Shown here in pieces: positions 44,959 to 54,949 of a DNA stretch of 64,000 nucleotides (position 1 is the first letter of the stretch; every line of letters begins with the position of its first letter). Source of the DNA: Streptomyces spongiicola (GTDB lineage: Bacteria; Actinomycetota; Actinomycetes; Streptomycetales; Streptomycetaceae); NCBI RefSeq assembly GCF_003122365.1, contig NZ_CP029254.1, positions 1,503,001-1,567,000 of the forward strand, in the 5' to 3' direction. The notes beneath the pieces were generated by a model. The model had not been told where the DNA came from. It searched no databases and worked only from the letters and a program-made list of their open reading frames with translations. The position numbers and the translations under genes are program-made.

Positions 44959-47607
44959 TCAGCCCTGGGGCAGGTTCGCGAGCTGGACGCCGATGCGCTC
45001 GACGGCCTCCTCGGCCCTGGCCAGCCGACCGCGGATCTTGTCCACGACGTCGTCGGGGGCCTTGGCGAGGAACGCCTCGTTGCCGAGCTTCGCCGTGGCC
45101 TGGGCCTTCTCCTTCTCGGCGGCCGCGAGGTCCTTGGCCAGGCGCCTGCGCTCCGCGTCCACGTCGATCGCACCGGACAGGTCCAGCGCGATCCGGGCGC
45201 CCGCGACCGGGACCGTGGCCGTGGCATGGAAGGCGTCGCCCTCCGGCTGCAGCCGGAGCAGCTGCCGGATCGCGCCCTCGTGGGGGGCGAGGGCCGTGCC
45301 GTCGAGCGTCAGCCGGGCCGGGACCTTCTGGCCGGGTTGCAGGCCCTGGTCGGAGCGGAACCGGCGGACCTCGGTGACGACCCGCTGGACGAGTCCGATC
45401 TCCCGCTCGGCGGCGGTGTCGCGGAAGCCCCCGGGGGTTTCCGCTCCGGGAACGGCCACCGCCCCGGGCCAGTCGGCGACGACGACCGACTCGCCGCCCG
45501 TGAGCGTGGTCCACAGCGTCTCGGTGACGAACGGGACCACCGGGTGCAGCAGCCGCAGCGTGACGTCGAGGACCTCGCCGAGCACCCGGGCGGACACCTT
45601 CGCGGGCTCGCCGCCGGCCGCGAACGTGGTCTTGGAGAGTTCGACGTACCAGTCGAAGACCTCGTCCCAGGCGAAGTGGAAGAGGGTGTCCGACAGCTTC
45701 GCGAACTGGTAGTCCTCGTAGTACGCGTCGACCTCGGCGACCACCGCGTTCAGCCGCGAGAGGATCCAGCGGTCCGCCGCCGCCATACGCTCGTGCGCCG
45801 GCATCGGGCCCTCGACCGTGGCGCCGTTCATCAGCGCGAAGCGGGTCGCGTTCCAGATCTTGTTGGCGAATTTGCGCGAGCCCTGGACCCAGTCCTCGCC
45901 GATGGGGACGTCGACGCCGGGGTTGGCACCGCGGGCGAGCGTGAAGCGCAGCGCGTCGGAGCCGTACTTCTCCATCCAGTCCAGCGGGTTGACCGCGTTG
46001 CCGAAGGACTTCGACATCTTCTTGCCGAACTGGTCCCGGACCATGCCGTGCAGGGCGATGGTGTGGAACGGAGGGGTGCCGTCCATCGCGTACAGGCCGA
46101 ACATCATCATCCGGGCGACCCAGAAGAACAGGATGTCGTAGCCGGTGACCAGGACGGAGTTCGGATAGAACTTCGCCAGGCTCTCGGTCCGCTCGGGCCA
46201 GCCCAGCGTCGAGAAGGGCCACAGCCCGGAGGAGAACCAGGTGTCCAGGACGTCGGTCTCCTGGTGCCAGCCCTCCCCGGACGGCGGCTCCTCGTCGGGA
46301 CCGACGCAGACGACCTCGCCGTCCGGGCCGTACCAGACCGGGATGCGGTGCCCCCACCACAGCTGGCGAGAGATGCACCAGTCGTGGAGGTTGTCCACCC
46401 AGTCGAAGTACCGCTTCTCCATCTCCTGCGGGTGAATCCTGACCCTGCCGTCGCGGACGGCGTCTCCGGCCGCCTCCGCCAGCGGACCGACCCTGACCCA
46501 CCACTGCGGGGACAGCCGCGGCTCGATGGTGGTCTTGCAGCGCGAGCAGTGGCCGACGGAGTGCGCGTACGGGCGCTTCTCGGCGACGATCCGGCCCTCG
46601 GCGCGCAGCGCGGCGACGATGGCGGAGCGGGCCTCCAGGCGGTCCAGGCCCTGGAAGGGGCCGTGCACGGTGATGACCGCGCGCTCGTCCATGACGGCGA
46701 GGTTCGGCAGTCCGTGGCGGCGGCCGATCTCGAAGTCGTTCGGGTCATGGGCGGGCGTCACCTTGACGGCGCCGGTGCCGAACCCGGGGTCGACGTGCTC
46801 GTCGGCGACGACCGGGATGCGGCGGCCGGTGAGCGGCAGCTCGATCTCGCGGCCGACGAGGTGCCGGTAGCGCTCGTCCTCGGGATGGACCGCGACGGCC
46901 GTGTCACCGAGCATCGTCTCGGCGCGGGTGGTCGCGACGACGATCGCCTCGTCGCCCTCGCCGTAGCGGATCGAGACCAGCTCGCCGTCGTCGTCCTGGT
47001 ACTCGACCTCGATGTCGGAGATGGCCGTCAGACAGCGCGGGCACCAGTTGATGATGCGCTCGGCGCGGTAGATCAGCTCGTCGTCGTAGAGCCGCTTGAA
47101 GATGGTCTGGACGGCCCTGGACAGGCCCTCGTCCATGGTGAAGCGCTCACGGGACCAGGCGACACCGTCGCCGAGGCGCCTCATCTGGCCGGAGATCTGC
47201 CCTCCGGACTCGGCCTTCCACCGCCAGACGCGGTCGACGAACGCCTCACGGCCGAGGTCGTGGCGGGACTTGCCCTCCTTGGCCAGCTCGCGCTCGACGA
47301 CGTTCTGGGTGGCGATGCCCGCGTGGTCCATGCCGGGCTGCCACAGCGTCTCGTGGCCCTGCATCCGCTTGCGGCGGGTGAGGGCGTCGATCAGCGTGTG
47401 CTCGAAGGCGTGGCCCAGGTGGAGGCTGCCGGTGACGTTGGGCGGCGGGATGACCACCGTGTACGGGGGCTTGCCGCTCTGCGCGTCCGCCTCGAAGTAA
47501 CCGCGCTCCACCCAGCGCTCGTACAGCTTCCCCTCTACCTCGGCCGGCGCGTACTGGGTCGGCAGTTCGGGGGTGCTGGCTGGCTGCTGCTGAGCGTTCT
47601 CGGTCAC
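44959..47607 (-). CDS. valS: Valyl-tRNA synthetase
   Basis: An 882-residue class I aminoacyl-tRNA synthetase. HIGH-type motif in [18 protein letters not shown] (63–66), editing domain with [24 protein letters not shown] in [13 protein letters not shown], anticodon-binding domain and a C-terminal coiled coil ([18 protein letters not shown]). Charges tRNA-Val and edits Thr. GTG 47607 is preceded by TAAACT ending 7 nt upstream and by no ribosome-binding site, pointing to a leaderless mRNA. No T-box-like leader is seen. folC lies 284 bp downstream behind a terminator. Confidence 0.98.
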   Translation of the reverse strand: MTENAQQQPASTPELPTQYAPAEVEGKLYERWVERGYFEADAQSGKPPYTVVIPPPNVTGSLHLGHAFEHTLIDALTRRKRMQGHETLWQPGMDHAGIATQNVVERELAKEGKSRHDLGREAFVDRVWRWKAESGGQISGQMRRLGDGVAWSRERFTMDEGLSRAVQTIFKRLYDDELIYRAERIINWCPRCLTAISDIEVEYQDDDGELVSIRYGEGDEAIVVATTRAETMLGDTAVAVHPEDERYRHLVGREIELPLTGRRIPVVADEHVDPGFGTGAVKVTPAHDPNDFEIGRRHGLPNLAVMDERAVITVHGPFQGLDRLEARSAIVAALRAEGRIVAEKRPYAHSVGHCSRCKTTIEPRLSPQWWVRVGPLAEAAGDAVRDGRVRIHPQEMEKRYFDWVDNLHDWCISRQLWWGHRIPVWYGPDGEVVCVGPDEEPPSGEGWHQETDVLDTWFSSGLWPFSTLGWPERTESLAKFYPNSVLVTGYDILFFWVARMMMFGLYAMDGTPPFHTIALHGMVRDQFGKKMSKSFGNAVNPLDWMEKYGSDALRFTLARGANPGVDVPIGEDWVQGSRKFANKIWNATRFALMNGATVEGPMPAHERMAAADRWILSRLNAVVAEVDAYYEDYQFAKLSDTLFHFAWDEVFDWYVELSKTTFAAGGEPAKVSARVLGEVLDVTLRLLHPVVPFVTETLWTTLTGGESVVVADWPGAVAVPGAETPGGFRDTAAEREIGLVQRVVTEVRRFRSDQGLQPGQKVPARLTLDGTALAPHEGAIRQLLRLQPEGDAFHATATVPVAGARIALDLSGAIDVDAERRRLAKDLAAAEKEKAQATAKLGNEAFLAKAPDDVVDKIRGRLARAEEAVERIGVQLANLPQG

Positions 47608-47614
47608 GGGCCAC

Positions 47615-47620
47615 AGTTTA
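47615..47620 (-). promoter_or_regulatory. Leaderless promoter -10 of valS
   Basis: TAAACT, ending 7 nt before GTG 47607, with a TTCGGA-like -35 roughly 18 nt upstream. Confidence 0.5.
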
Positions 47621-47743
47621 GAGGTGTCCGGGTCCCGTTCCGAAACGGGAATGCCCGGGAACGGTACGGGCCCCGGTGGGGCCGGGCCGGGGCGGTTCCG
47701 CCAGGATGCCGGGAGCGCACGGGCGTCTTGAGGGGAACCGGGA

Positions 47744-48736
47744 ATGAGCCACAACCAGCCGGGCCCGTACGGCGGTCAGCCCCGGCTGCCCGGACCGTAC
47801 GGCGCTCCCGGCCCCTACGGCCCGCCGCCCCGGGGGCCGGTCGGGGCGCCGCAGCCCGGCTACGGACCGCCGCGGCAGCCTCCGCAGCCTGCGCAGGGTC
47901 TTCCTCCGCAGGGCCTTCCTCCGCAGCCGCCCGGTTACGGCTACCCGCGGGCCCCGCAGCCCGGACCGTACGGCCCGCAGCCCCACCACGGCGCAGGCCC
48001 CGGCGCCTACCCGTCCCCGCCACCGCCACCGGCGCGGGGCGGCGGCAGGAGGAAGGCGCCGGCCGCCGGCGGCGCGGTCGCCGCCCTCGCGGTGGTCGCG
48101 GGCTGCGCCTGGTGGCTCACGCCGGGCCGGACCGGCTCCGGTGTCGCGGCGGACACGAAGGGCTACCGGTTGACGCCCGCCGCGTCGGCCGGGGGGTTCG
48201 AGAAGGACAAGGACAGCACCGGCAGGCTCTCCGCCGAGGAGAAGTCGGAGGCCGAGGCCCTCCTCGGTGTCAGGGGCGCCCGGAAGGCGGGCGCCAACTA
48301 CACAGCGGGGGACCCCGAGCGGCCGCTGAACGGCAGAGCGCTGAGCCCGACCGGCCTCTGGGGCGAGATCGACGACCCGGAGAAGGCACTCGACGGCTGG
48401 TTCCGCGAGCTGGCGGAGGGCGGCGGGGACGGCTCGGACGATGTGCGGGTCGAGTTCGCCGGGAAGGCCGCCGACGTGGAACCCGCGGGGTTCGAAGGCG
48501 CCCTGATGAAGTGCCGGACGGCCAGGCTCACCCCCGCGGGCGACGCCGGCTCGGCGGGTCCGGGCGCGAAGGCGTCCGGGGTGCCCATGTGCGCTTGGGC
48601 CGACTTCAGCACGGTCGCCGGGGTCGACGTGGTCGGCCTGTCCCAGATCCTGGGCGGCGGGGGCGGGGCCGTGCCGCAGCGCGAGGTCACCGAGCCGACG
48701 GCCGAGCCGTACGGCAGCTCGCGCACGAAGGTCTGA
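47744..48736 (+). CDS. Pro/Gly-rich N-terminus, single-pass extracytoplasmic protein
   Basis: A 330-residue protein transcribed away from valS. Residues 1–~100 are Pro/Gly/Tyr-rich with repeated PGPYG units (disordered, cytoplasmic). One membrane helix follows ([18 protein letters not shown]). The outside domain (~130–300) contains two Cys (KCRTARL, MCAWADF) that could form a disulphide, and short beta-type stretches. A GAGGGG ribosome-binding site precedes ATG 47744. Such PGPYG membrane proteins are common in streptomycetes and have no established role. Possibly a surface sensor or lipid-proximal protein; no enzyme motif is visible. Confidence 0.85.
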   Translation: MSHNQPGPYGGQPRLPGPYGAPGPYGPPPRGPVGAPQPGYGPPRQPPQPAQGLPPQGLPPQPPGYGYPRAPQPGPYGPQPHHGAGPGAYPSPPPPPARGGGRRKAPAAGGAVAALAVVAGCAWWLTPGRTGSGVAADTKGYRLTPAASAGGFEKDKDSTGRLSAEEKSEAEALLGVRGARKAGANYTAGDPERPLNGRALSPTGLWGEIDDPEKALDGWFRELAEGGGDGSDDVRVEFAGKAADVEPAGFEGALMKCRTARLTPAGDAGSAGPGAKASGVPMCAWADFSTVAGVDVVGLSQILGGGGGAVPQREVTEPTAEPYGSSRTKV

Positions 48737-48865
48737 GCACGGCCCGGCCCCGGTACTCCCGGTGCTCCGAGAGCCGGGACGAGCACGGGGCGGCCGGACC
48801 GCCCGACCGCCCGACCGCCCGACCTCCCGACCTCCCGGGTGCCGCGGGGGGCACGACGACCGCAG

Positions 48866-48902
48866 GGGGCGGGGGCCGGTTCGGTGAACCGGCCCCCGCC
48901 CC
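48866..48902. terminator. Bidirectional terminator between convergent genes
   Basis: GGGGCGGGGGCCGGTTC (48866–48882) pairs perfectly over 17 bp with its complement at 48886–48902, 3-nt loop. It lies between the Pro-rich gene (+) and clpX (-), serving both. Just left, GCCCGACC-type octamers repeat at 48800–48840. Confidence 0.9.
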
Positions 48903-48916
48903 ACCCGCGTACCGCG

Positions 48917-50194
48917 CTACGCGCTCTTCTCGTGACGGCCGTCGTTCTTCACGATCCGCGGCACCAGCGTCGGGTTGACGTTGTTGTGGACGACGTCCGC
49001 CGTGATGACGACACGGGCGACGTCCTTGCGGGACGGCACCTCGTACATCACCGACATCAGGACCTCCTCCATGATGGCGCGCAGCCCCCGCGCGCCCGTG
49101 CCGCGGAGGATGGCCTGGTCGGCGATGGCCTCGAGGGCGGGGCGGTCGAAGTCCAGCTCCACGCCGTCGAGTTCGAAGAGGCGCTGGTACTGCTTCACCA
49201 GCGCGTTCCGCGGCTCGACCAGGATCTTCAGCAGGGCCTCGCGGTCCAGGTTGTGGACCGAGGTGATGACCGGCAGGCGGCCGATGAACTCGGGGATCAT
49301 CCCGAACTTCACCAGGTCCTCCGGCATGACCTCCTGGAACTGGTCGCTGGCGTCGATCTCGCGCTTGGAGCGGATCGTCGCGCCGAACCCGATGCCCTTG
49401 GCGCCGGCGCGGGACTCGATGATCTTCTCCAGGCCGGCGAACGCACCGCCCACGATGAACAGCACGTTCGTCGTGTCGATCTGGATGAACTCCTGGTGCG
49501 GGTGTTTCCGTCCGCCCTGCGGCGGTACGGAGGCCGTCGTGCCCTCCAGGATCTTCAGCAGGGCCTGCTGGACGCCCTCGCCCGACACGTCACGGGTGAT
49601 CGACGGGTTTTCGCTCTTACGGGCGACCTTGTCGATCTCGTCGATGTAGATGATCCCGGTCTCGGCCTTCTTGACGTCGTAGTCGGCCGCCTGGATCAGC
49701 TTCAGCAGGATGTTCTCGACGTCCTCGCCGACGTACCCGGCCTCGGTCAGCGCCGTGGCGTCGGCGATGGCGAACGGGACGTTGAGCATCCGCGCCAGGG
49801 TCTGGGCCAGCAGCGTCTTGCCCGAACCCGTGGGGCCCAGCAGCAGGATGTTGGACTTCGCGAGTTCGATGGCGTCGTCCCGGCCCTGGCCGTTCTCGCC
49901 GGCCTGGACGCGCTTGTAGTGGTTGTACACCGCGACCGAGAGGGCCTTCTTCGCGGGCTCCTGCCCGACGACGTATCCCTCGAGGAACTCGTAGATCTCG
50001 CGCGGCTTGGGGAGTTCCTCCCACCGCACCTCGGAGGTCTCGGCGAGCTCCTCCTCGATGATCTCGTTGCAGAGGTCGATGCACTCGTCGCAGATGTACA
50101 CCCCGGGGCCTGCGATGAGCTTCTTCACCTGCTTCTGGCTCTTTCCGCAGAACGAGCACTTGAGCAGGTCGCCGCCATCACCGATGCGTGCCAC
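48917..50194 (-). CDS. clpX: ATP-dependent Clp protease ATP-binding subunit ClpX
   Basis: A 425-residue AAA+ unfoldase that feeds ClpP. N-terminal zinc-binding domain with Cys13, Cys16, Cys35 and Cys38 (CSFC, CDEC); Walker A GPTGSGKT at ~120; Walker [10 protein letters not shown]; ClpP-binding loop region IGFGATI. C-terminal AAA lid ([16 protein letters not shown]). GTG 50194. It lies 143 bp after clpP2, across a hairpin, so it can be expressed with clpP1P2 or separately. Confidence 0.98.
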   Translation of the reverse strand: MARIGDGGDLLKCSFCGKSQKQVKKLIAGPGVYICDECIDLCNEIIEEELAETSEVRWEELPKPREIYEFLEGYVVGQEPAKKALSVAVYNHYKRVQAGENGQGRDDAIELAKSNILLLGPTGSGKTLLAQTLARMLNVPFAIADATALTEAGYVGEDVENILLKLIQAADYDVKKAETGIIYIDEIDKVARKSENPSITRDVSGEGVQQALLKILEGTTASVPPQGGRKHPHQEFIQIDTTNVLFIVGGAFAGLEKIIESRAGAKGIGFGATIRSKREIDASDQFQEVMPEDLVKFGMIPEFIGRLPVITSVHNLDREALLKILVEPRNALVKQYQRLFELDGVELDFDRPALEAIADQAILRGTGARGLRAIMEEVLMSVMYEVPSRKDVARVVITADVVHNNVNPTLVPRIVKNDGRHEKSA

Positions 50195-50290
50195 GAGGTG
50201 CTTCCCCTTCGCCTGGGAGCGCTTGGTTCAGCGGCTCCTGGTGCCTCATATCCGACGGTACCCTGCCGGGCCCCCGGTTCGGGCCCCCCT

Positions 50291-50322
50291 TGGCGCGGTT
50301 CACATTGACGTGTACCGCGCCA
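50291..50322 (-). terminator. Hairpin between clpP2 and clpX
   Basis: TGGCGCGGT (50291–50299) pairs with ACCGCGCCA (50314–50322), 14-nt loop, 16 nt past the clpP2 stop. Either a partial terminator or an mRNA-processing structure. Confidence 0.55.
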
Positions 50323-50337
50323 GGGGCAGGCCGAACG

Positions 50338-51021
50338 TCAGGCGGCCGCTGCGGCCGCGCTCTTGCGGGTCGACACGATCTGGTCGACCAGGCCGTACGA
50401 GAGCGCGTCCTCGGCGGTGAGGATCTTGTCGCGCTCGATGTCCTCGCGGACCTTCTCGATCGGCGTGGAGGAGTGCTTGGCCAGCATCTCCTCGAGCTGC
50501 ACGCGCATCCGCAGGATCTCGTTGGCCGCGATCTCCAGGTCCGAGAGCTGCTCCCGGCCCGTCTGCGAGGACGGCTGGTGGATCAGCACCCGGGCGTGCG
50601 GGAGGGCCATCCGCTTGCCGGGGGTGCCGGCGGCGAGCAGCACCGCCGCGGCGGACGCCGCCTGGCCCATGCAGACCGTCTGGATGTCCGGCTTCACGAA
50701 CTGCATCGTGTCGTAGATGGCGGTCAGCGCGGTGAAGGAGCCACCGGGGCTGTTGATGTAGATGGAGATGTCGCGGTCCGGGTCCATCGACTCCAGGCAC
50801 AGCAGCTGGGCCATGACGTCGTTGGCGGACGCGTCGTCGATCTGGACCCCGAGGAAGATCACGCGCTCCTCGAAGAGCTTCGCGTACGGGTCGTACTCGC
50901 GCACACCCTGGGAGGTGCGCTCGACGAAGCGGGGGACGACGTACCGGTTGTCCACCTGCGGGCCGGTGTAGAGGCCGCTCGCGGAAGCTGCGGGGAACTG
51001 GTTCATGGTCGTGTTCACCAT
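50338..51021 (-). CDS. clpP2: Clp protease proteolytic subunit ClpP2
   Basis: A 227-residue ClpP. Catalytic Ser123 in GQAASAAAV, His148 in VLIHQPS, and the expected Asp near 199 in the last third. N-terminal ~50 residues (propeptide and adaptor-binding loop) precede [17 protein letters not shown]-terminus ends in an Ala tail. It forms a mixed tetradecamer with ClpP1. It starts 41 nt after the clpP1 stop. Confidence 0.98.
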   Translation of the reverse strand: MVNTTMNQFPAASASGLYTGPQVDNRYVVPRFVERTSQGVREYDPYAKLFEERVIFLGVQIDDASANDVMAQLLCLESMDPDRDISIYINSPGGSFTALTAIYDTMQFVKPDIQTVCMGQAASAAAVLLAAGTPGKRMALPHARVLIHQPSSQTGREQLSDLEIAANEILRMRVQLEEMLAKHSSTPIEKVREDIERDKILTAEDALSYGLVDQIVSTRKSAAAAAA

Positions 51022-51061
51022 CCTGGTGGCGTTCGGTGGGCTGGGACTACGGGGGCCGGGA

Positions 51062-51679
51062 TCAGGCGCCGGTGCCGCCGCCGCCCGGAACGCCCGAAGC
51101 GGCGGAGATGATCTCGTCGATGAGCCCGTAGTCCCTGGCCTCCTCGGTGGTGAACCAGCGGTCGCGGTCGCCGTCGCGGATGATCGTCTCGACGGTCTGG
51201 CCGGAATGGCGGGCGGTGATCTCGGCCATGCGCTGCTTGGTGCGCAGCAGGTACTCGGCCTGGATCTTGATGTCCGAGGCGGTTCCGCCGATGCCGGCCG
51301 AGCCCTGGTGCATCAGGATGTCGGTGTGCGGCAGGGCGAAGCGCTTGCCGGCGGTGCCGCCGGTGAGCAGGAACTGGCCCATCGAGGCTGCCATGCCCAT
51401 GCCGATGGTGACGACGTCGTTCGGGATGTACTGCATGGTGTCGTAGATCGCCATGCCCGCCGTCACCGAGCCGCCGGGGCTGTTGATGTAGAGGTAGACG
51501 TCCTTCTCCGGATCGGCGGCCAGGAGGAGGAGCTGTGCCGTGATCTTGTTGGCGATGTCGTCGTCCACCTGCTGGCCCAGGAAGATGATGCGCTCCCCGA
51601 GCAGCCGGCTGTAGACCTGGTCGCCGAGGCCTCCACCGATGGACGGCTCACCGGCGGCGTTAGGCATCAGAATCGTCAC
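51062..51679 (-). CDS. clpP1: Clp protease proteolytic subunit ClpP1
   Basis: A 205-residue ClpP: Ser99 in GMAASMGQF, His124 in ILMHQGSAG, and [20 protein letters not shown] at the C-terminal end. The start is not fixed. GTG 51679 has AGGTGG 5 nt upstream and keeps the conserved [17 protein letters not shown] 51688 or ATG 51667 are alternatives. A frame reaching 51814 is not ClpP-like. ClpP1P2 degrades regulatory proteins, and in Streptomyces is activated by ClgR, for which a candidate box lies upstream. Confidence 0.97.
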   Translation of the reverse strand: MTILMPNAAGEPSIGGGLGDQVYSRLLGERIIFLGQQVDDDIANKITAQLLLLAADPEKDVYLYINSPGGSVTAGMAIYDTMQYIPNDVVTIGMGMAASMGQFLLTGGTAGKRFALPHTDILMHQGSAGIGGTASDIKIQAEYLLRTKQRMAEITARHSGQTVETIIRDGDRDRWFTTEEARDYGLIDEIISAASGVPGGGGTGA

Positions 51680-51785
51680 GTAATCCACCTGCTCGTCTCT
51701 GACGGCTGCGGCCGTCTCAGCGTCTGGGAACCCGGGGGCGGGGGGATCCCCGCGGGCGGGTAGTCCCCTGCCTTCGTATTCATGG

Positions 51786-51791
51786 ACCCTA
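51786..51791 (-). promoter_or_regulatory. TAGGGT -10 candidate for clpP1P2
   Basis: TAGGGT on the minus strand about 105 nt before the proposed clpP1 start. A ClgR-like box is centred roughly 57 bp upstream of the predicted transcription start, a normal distance for an activator. Confidence 0.4.
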
Positions 51792-51829
51792 ACGCGCTGG
51801 TGGGCGGGCGCCATCCCGGTTCAGGAACT

Positions 51830-51843
51830 GTTCGCTGGCAGCG
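51830..51843. promoter_or_regulatory. Candidate ClgR box upstream of clpP1
   Basis: GTTCGCTGGCAGCG fits the recalled ClgR-box shape GTTCGC-N5-GCG, with the internal dyad CGCT/AGCG. ClgR activates clpP1P2 in Streptomyces, so position and target agree. The match is from memory and needs scoring against a real matrix. Confidence 0.5.
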
Positions 51844-51965
51844 CAAGCTAGGGGGCGCGCGCCGCACTGAGCACGCCCCGTGGAGGTGCCCGCGGCGGGA
51901 ACCGCACGGCGCCCTCCCGGACCCGCGGTGCGCTCCGGGCCCGACGGGGCCCGCCCGGGACGCGG

Positions 51966-52009
51966 CGACGGGCCCGGGTGCCGCTCCGGAGCGGCACCCG
52001 GGCCCGTCG
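51966..52009. repeat. 44-bp perfect palindrome between tig and clpP1
   Basis: The 22 bases beginning CGACGGGCCCGGGTGCCGCT are followed with no spacer by their exact reverse complement. The transcript would form a very stable hairpin. It may be a second terminator for tig, next to the hairpin at 52022–52063. The 397-bp gap 51680–52076 holds no gene. Confidence 0.9.
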
Positions 52010-52021
52010 TACGGGCGACCA

Positions 52022-52063
52022 CCGGGGGCGGGCCGGCACGCGTCGGCACCGGCCCGCCCCCGG
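52022..52063 (-). terminator. Terminator of tig
   Basis: CCGGGGGCGGGCCGG (52022–52036) pairs perfectly with CCGGCCCGCCCCCGG (52049–52063), 12-nt loop, 14 nt beyond the tig stop. Confidence 0.9.
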
Positions 52064-52076
52064 CGGAGTCGGGGGC

Positions 52077-53507
52077 TCAGCCCTCGGACTTCCGCTCGTC
52101 ACCGGTGGCCGCGGCGGCGGGCTCCTCGGCCTCGGCACCTTCGGCGGCCTCGGCGGACTCGCCCTCGGCGGCCTCGGCGGCCTCGTCCTCGTCCTCGTCG
52201 TCGCTCATGTCGACGACCTCGCCCTTGGTGTCCTTGACCACAGCCACCTCGACCACCGCGGCGAGGGCCTTGCCACGGGCGACCTCGCCGACGAGCATCG
52301 GCACCTGGCCGCCCTCGACGACCGCCTGGGCGAACTGGTCGGGGGACATGCCGGAGGAGGCGGCGCGCCGCATCAGGTGCTCGGTGAGCTCCTCCTGGCT
52401 GACGTTGAGCTTCTCCCTGGAGACCAGCTCGTCGAGGACGAACTGGGTCTTGATGCCCTTGACCGCCTGCTCCTTGGTCTCGGCGTCGAACTCCTCCTCG
52501 GTCTTGCCCTGGAGTTCCAGGTACTTCGCGAGGTCGAGGCCCATCTGGCCGAGCTGGTGGTGCTCCAGGTTGTGCTTGCGGGTGCGGATCTCGTCCTCGA
52601 GGAGCTTCTCGGGGATCGGGACCTCGACCAGCTCCAGGAGCTTCTCGAGCACGCGCTCCTGCGCCTGGGTGGCCTGGTCGTACTGCTTCATCTTCTCGAG
52701 GCGCTTGCGGCTGTCGGCCTTCAGCTCCTCGAGGGTGTCGAACTCGCTGGCCATCTGGGCGAACTCGTCGTCCGGCTCGGGCAGCTCCCGCGCGGCGACC
52801 TGGGTCACCTTGACGGTGATCTCGGCGTCCTTGCCCTCGGCGGAGCCGCCCTTCAGCTGCGAGGTGAAGGTGGCCTCGCCGCCGGCCTCCAGGCCGGTGA
52901 CGGCCTCGTCGACGCCGTCGAGGAGTTCACCGGAGCCGATCGTGTACTGCACGCCGTCGGCGACGCCGTCCGCGAGGACCTCGCCGTCGACCTTGGCCTC
53001 CAGGTCGACGGTCACGACGTCGCCCTCGGCGGCGGCACGCTCGACCGGGGAGGTGGAGGCGAAGCGGGTGCGCAGCTGCTCGACGGACTCCTCGACGTCC
53101 TCGTCGGAGACCTCGACCGCGTCGACCTCGACCTCGATGCCGGAGTAGTCCGGGATCTCGATGGCCGGGCGGACGTCGACCTCGGCGGTGAAGTTCAGCG
53201 TCTCGCCGTCCTTCAGCTCGGTGATGTCGACCTCGGGCTGGCCGAGCGGGTTGATCTCCGCCTCGTTGACCGCGTCGGTGTAGAACTTCGGGAGCGCGTC
53301 GTTGACGGCCTCCTCCAGCACCGCGCCGCGGCCGAACCGCTGGTCGATGACGCGCGCCGGGACCTTGCCCTTGCGGAAGCCCTTGACCGTGACCTGCTGG
53401 TTGATCTTCTTGTACGCCGCGTCGAGGCTGGCCTTGAGCTCCTCGAAGGGCACCTCGACAGTGAGCCGAACCCGGGTCGGGTTCAGGGTCTCCACGGCGC
53501 TCTTCAC
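52077..53507 (-). CDS. tig: Trigger factor chaperone/peptidyl-prolyl isomerase
   Basis: A 476-residue trigger factor. N-terminal ribosome-binding domain ([37 protein letters not shown]), FKBP-type isomerase domain ~160–245 ([17 protein letters not shown]), then the helical chaperone arms. The C-terminal ~50 residues are acidic ([14 protein letters not shown]). GTG 53507 is chosen because AGGAG lies 9 nt upstream and it matches the family N-terminus; the frame stays open to 53666. It meets nascent chains at the ribosome exit. It is transcribed toward clpP1P2 but is insulated from them by two hairpins. Confidence 0.97.
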   Translation of the reverse strand: MKSAVETLNPTRVRLTVEVPFEELKASLDAAYKKINQQVTVKGFRKGKVPARVIDQRFGRGAVLEEAVNDALPKFYTDAVNEAEINPLGQPEVDITELKDGETLNFTAEVDVRPAIEIPDYSGIEVEVDAVEVSDEDVEESVEQLRTRFASTSPVERAAAEGDVVTVDLEAKVDGEVLADGVADGVQYTIGSGELLDGVDEAVTGLEAGGEATFTSQLKGGSAEGKDAEITVKVTQVAARELPEPDDEFAQMASEFDTLEELKADSRKRLEKMKQYDQATQAQERVLEKLLELVEVPIPEKLLEDEIRTRKHNLEHHQLGQMGLDLAKYLELQGKTEEEFDAETKEQAVKGIKTQFVLDELVSREKLNVSQEELTEHLMRRAASSGMSPDQFAQAVVEGGQVPMLVGEVARGKALAAVVEVAVVKDTKGEVVDMSDDEDEDEAAEAAEGESAEAAEGAEAEEPAAAATGDERKSEG

Positions 53508-53637
53508 GGTTCGGTCTCCTTGGTGGCTGAATTCTGGGGCTCTGCTGGGTCCACCACGGAGGATCGTCCTGCGGCGGAGCAGCGGATCGGGCCCGGCGCC
53601 TCGGACGCTCGGTCGGACACACGGGCACACGGATTGC

Positions 53638-53668
53638 ATAGTAACCGCAAGCGGGATCGGCCCCACAA
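53638..53668 (-). promoter_or_regulatory. Possible tig promoter
   Basis: TTGTGG (53663–53668) and TACTAT (53638–53643) on the minus strand, 19-nt spacer. The -10 is good for this GC background; the spacer is long. Confidence 0.4.
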
Positions 53669-53702
53669 TGCGATCTTGGCCCGGGCCTGATCGCGATGTT
53701 GG

Positions 53703-53776
53703 TCGGGGTGGCGGGATTTGAACCCACGGCCTTCCGCTCCCAAAGCGGACGCGCTACCAAGCTGCGCCACACCCCG
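53703..53776 (-). tRNA. tRNA-Pro (TGG)
   Basis: A 74-nt cloverleaf on the minus strand. Acceptor CGGGGTG pairs with CACCCCG plus discriminator A. The anticodon arm TCCGC-TTTGGGA-GCGGA gives anticodon TGG. The T-arm has GGTTCAAATCC. No CCA is encoded. It lies just upstream of tig and points the same way. Confidence 0.97.
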
Positions 53777-53985
53777 TCGGTGCGACACGTAGGGTACATG
53801 GCCCCAGCCGGCGGCCAGGCCCCTTTCCCCGGGGATACGGAGGGATCCGGGGGCATCCAGGCGGACGGGCGGCGCTCGCCGGGGCGGCGGGGGCGCCGCC
53901 GGGGCGACGGGTGTGCGGCGCACCCCGGGGACCCGCTACGATGCTCTTCGTGCCGCGGCCACACAGGACCTGCGGCGCGGTGCTT

Positions 53986-54056
53986 GCGGGCGTAGCTCAA
54001 TGGTAGAGCCCTAGTCTTCCAAACTAGCTACGCGGGTTCGATTCCCGTCGCCCGCT
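53986..54056 (+). tRNA. tRNA-Gly (TCC)
   Basis: A 71-nt cloverleaf. Acceptor GCGGGCG pairs with CGCCCGC plus discriminator T. The anticodon arm CTAGT-CTTCCAA-ACTAG gives TCC. The T-arm is GGTTCGATTCC. CCA is encoded at 54057–54059, unlike the neighbouring tRNA-Pro. An integrase fragment points into its 3' end, marking it as an integration site. Confidence 0.97.
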
Positions 54057-54351
54057 CCAGACGGCTCAGGGCCGGGTCGGAGGACTGCTCCTCGACCTGG
54101 CCCTGATGCGTTCCCCGACCCTCAATTCGGCCCTGCGTGCCCGTTGCGTGCCCGTTCCGACCGGGATCCTGCCCGCGGGCCTGCTCGGCCACGGCGCTCA
54201 CGGCCTGACCGATCAGCCGCTCTCGCTCCGCTGTGGCGGGCTGGTAGATCAGCGCGGCGCGGGCGGAGCTGTGGCCCATCCCGGTCATCAGCGTACGGGT
54301 CCCGGTCTCTCGCCCCGTGGCAGCTCCAGCCCAAAGCCGCTCCCGCCGACC
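54028..54351 (-). pseudogene. C-terminal remnant of a tyrosine integrase at tRNA-Gly
   Basis: The frame reads RTLMTGMGHSSARAALIYQ followed by PATAERERLIGQAV, the end of a phage/ICE-type tyrosine recombinase: conserved His-Ser and the catalytic Tyr in ALIYQ. The Arg box and first catalytic half are absent; about 20 codons before this segment a TGA closes another gene in the same frame. The tail runs into the antisense of tRNA-Gly, where integrases of tRNA-site elements normally end. It is evidence of a lost integrative element. Confidence 0.8.
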
Positions 54352-54636
54352 TCACGGGAGAGGACCGCGCCGGCCTGGTGCGACCTGATGGCTGGCCCGC
54401 GTCTCAGCACCCACCGCTCGCGCGCTCCTGCGGAGGGCAACCGCACGACGGGCAGTCGACACCGCCAGGAGCGCGAACCAGGCGCCTCCCACGCACGGCC
54501 CTAGGAGATCCCACCAGTCCAGGACAGGCTCCGCAAGGATCCTCGCCACCCACCAGACGTCATAGGAAACGATGCCGGTCAGCGCCGAGGCTACGAGAGC
54601 TGTCGTCCACCAACGCTCAGGCCATCCCTTGCTCAC
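54352..54636 (-). CDS. Small two-helix membrane protein next to the integrase remnant
   Basis: A 94-residue protein from GTG 54636 with a GGGGGGA ribosome-binding site 1–3 nt upstream (close, but the only purine block). Two predicted membrane helices are visible (TALVASALTGIVSYDVWWV and LLGPCVGGAWFALLAVS), followed by a basic, probably cytoplasmic tail (ARRAVALRRSARAVG). No family recognised. Its stop is in frame with the integrase remnant directly after it, so it may be cargo of the lost element or partly rearranged. Confidence is moderate. Confidence 0.55.
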   Translation of the reverse strand: MSKGWPERWWTTALVASALTGIVSYDVWWVARILAEPVLDWWDLLGPCVGGAWFALLAVSTARRAVALRRSARAVGAETRASHQVAPGRRGPLP

Positions 54637-54871
54637 GTTCCCCCCAGCCACAACCGCGGATGCCGACGCTCCAAGTGTGCCGTGCCCGCTGCGTGCCCGA
54701 TCCGGCGGGACGTAACGGGGACTCAAGGGGAACAGCAGCGCCGACCGCGCTCCGGCCCAGATCGGGGGCTTGCCGGGTCAGCCACCATCCGCATCCGGCG
54801 TCTTCCGGACCGGGGGCAGGGCCGGACGGCCGGCAGGGCAGCCGAGGAACGCGGCACGCAGAACGCAGCGT

Positions 54872-54896
54872 GGAGTGCGGAGTGCGGAGTGCGGAG
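54872..54896. repeat. GGAGTGC heptamer repeats in a 313-bp gap
   Basis: GGAGTGC occurs at 54872, 54879 and 54886, then a partial unit. The surrounding 54840–54950 is full of GCGGCACGCAG-like near-repeats. No gene is seen from 54637 to 54949. Confidence 0.7.
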
Positions 54897-54949
54897 ATCG
54901 CGGCACGCAGCACGCGGCGCGGCGTGCGGAGCAGAGAGTACGGAGCCGT

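Noticed and set aside
44675..46504. Extended N-terminus of folC through the valS antisense
   Set aside because: The frame stays open but is not FolC-like; a good -10 and GTG at 44674 fit the true start, and valS on the same strand occupies the region in another frame.
47608..47743. T-box leader for valS
   Set aside because: The -10 box sits 7 nt before the start codon, leaving no room for a leader, and no T-box sequence is visible.
51676..51783. 35-codon upstream ORF ([12 protein letters not shown]...) ending in a GTGA overlap with clpP1
   Set aside because: Its ATG lies only 2 nt past the likely -10 box, so it would precede the transcript start; codon content is Pro-rich and not conserved-looking.
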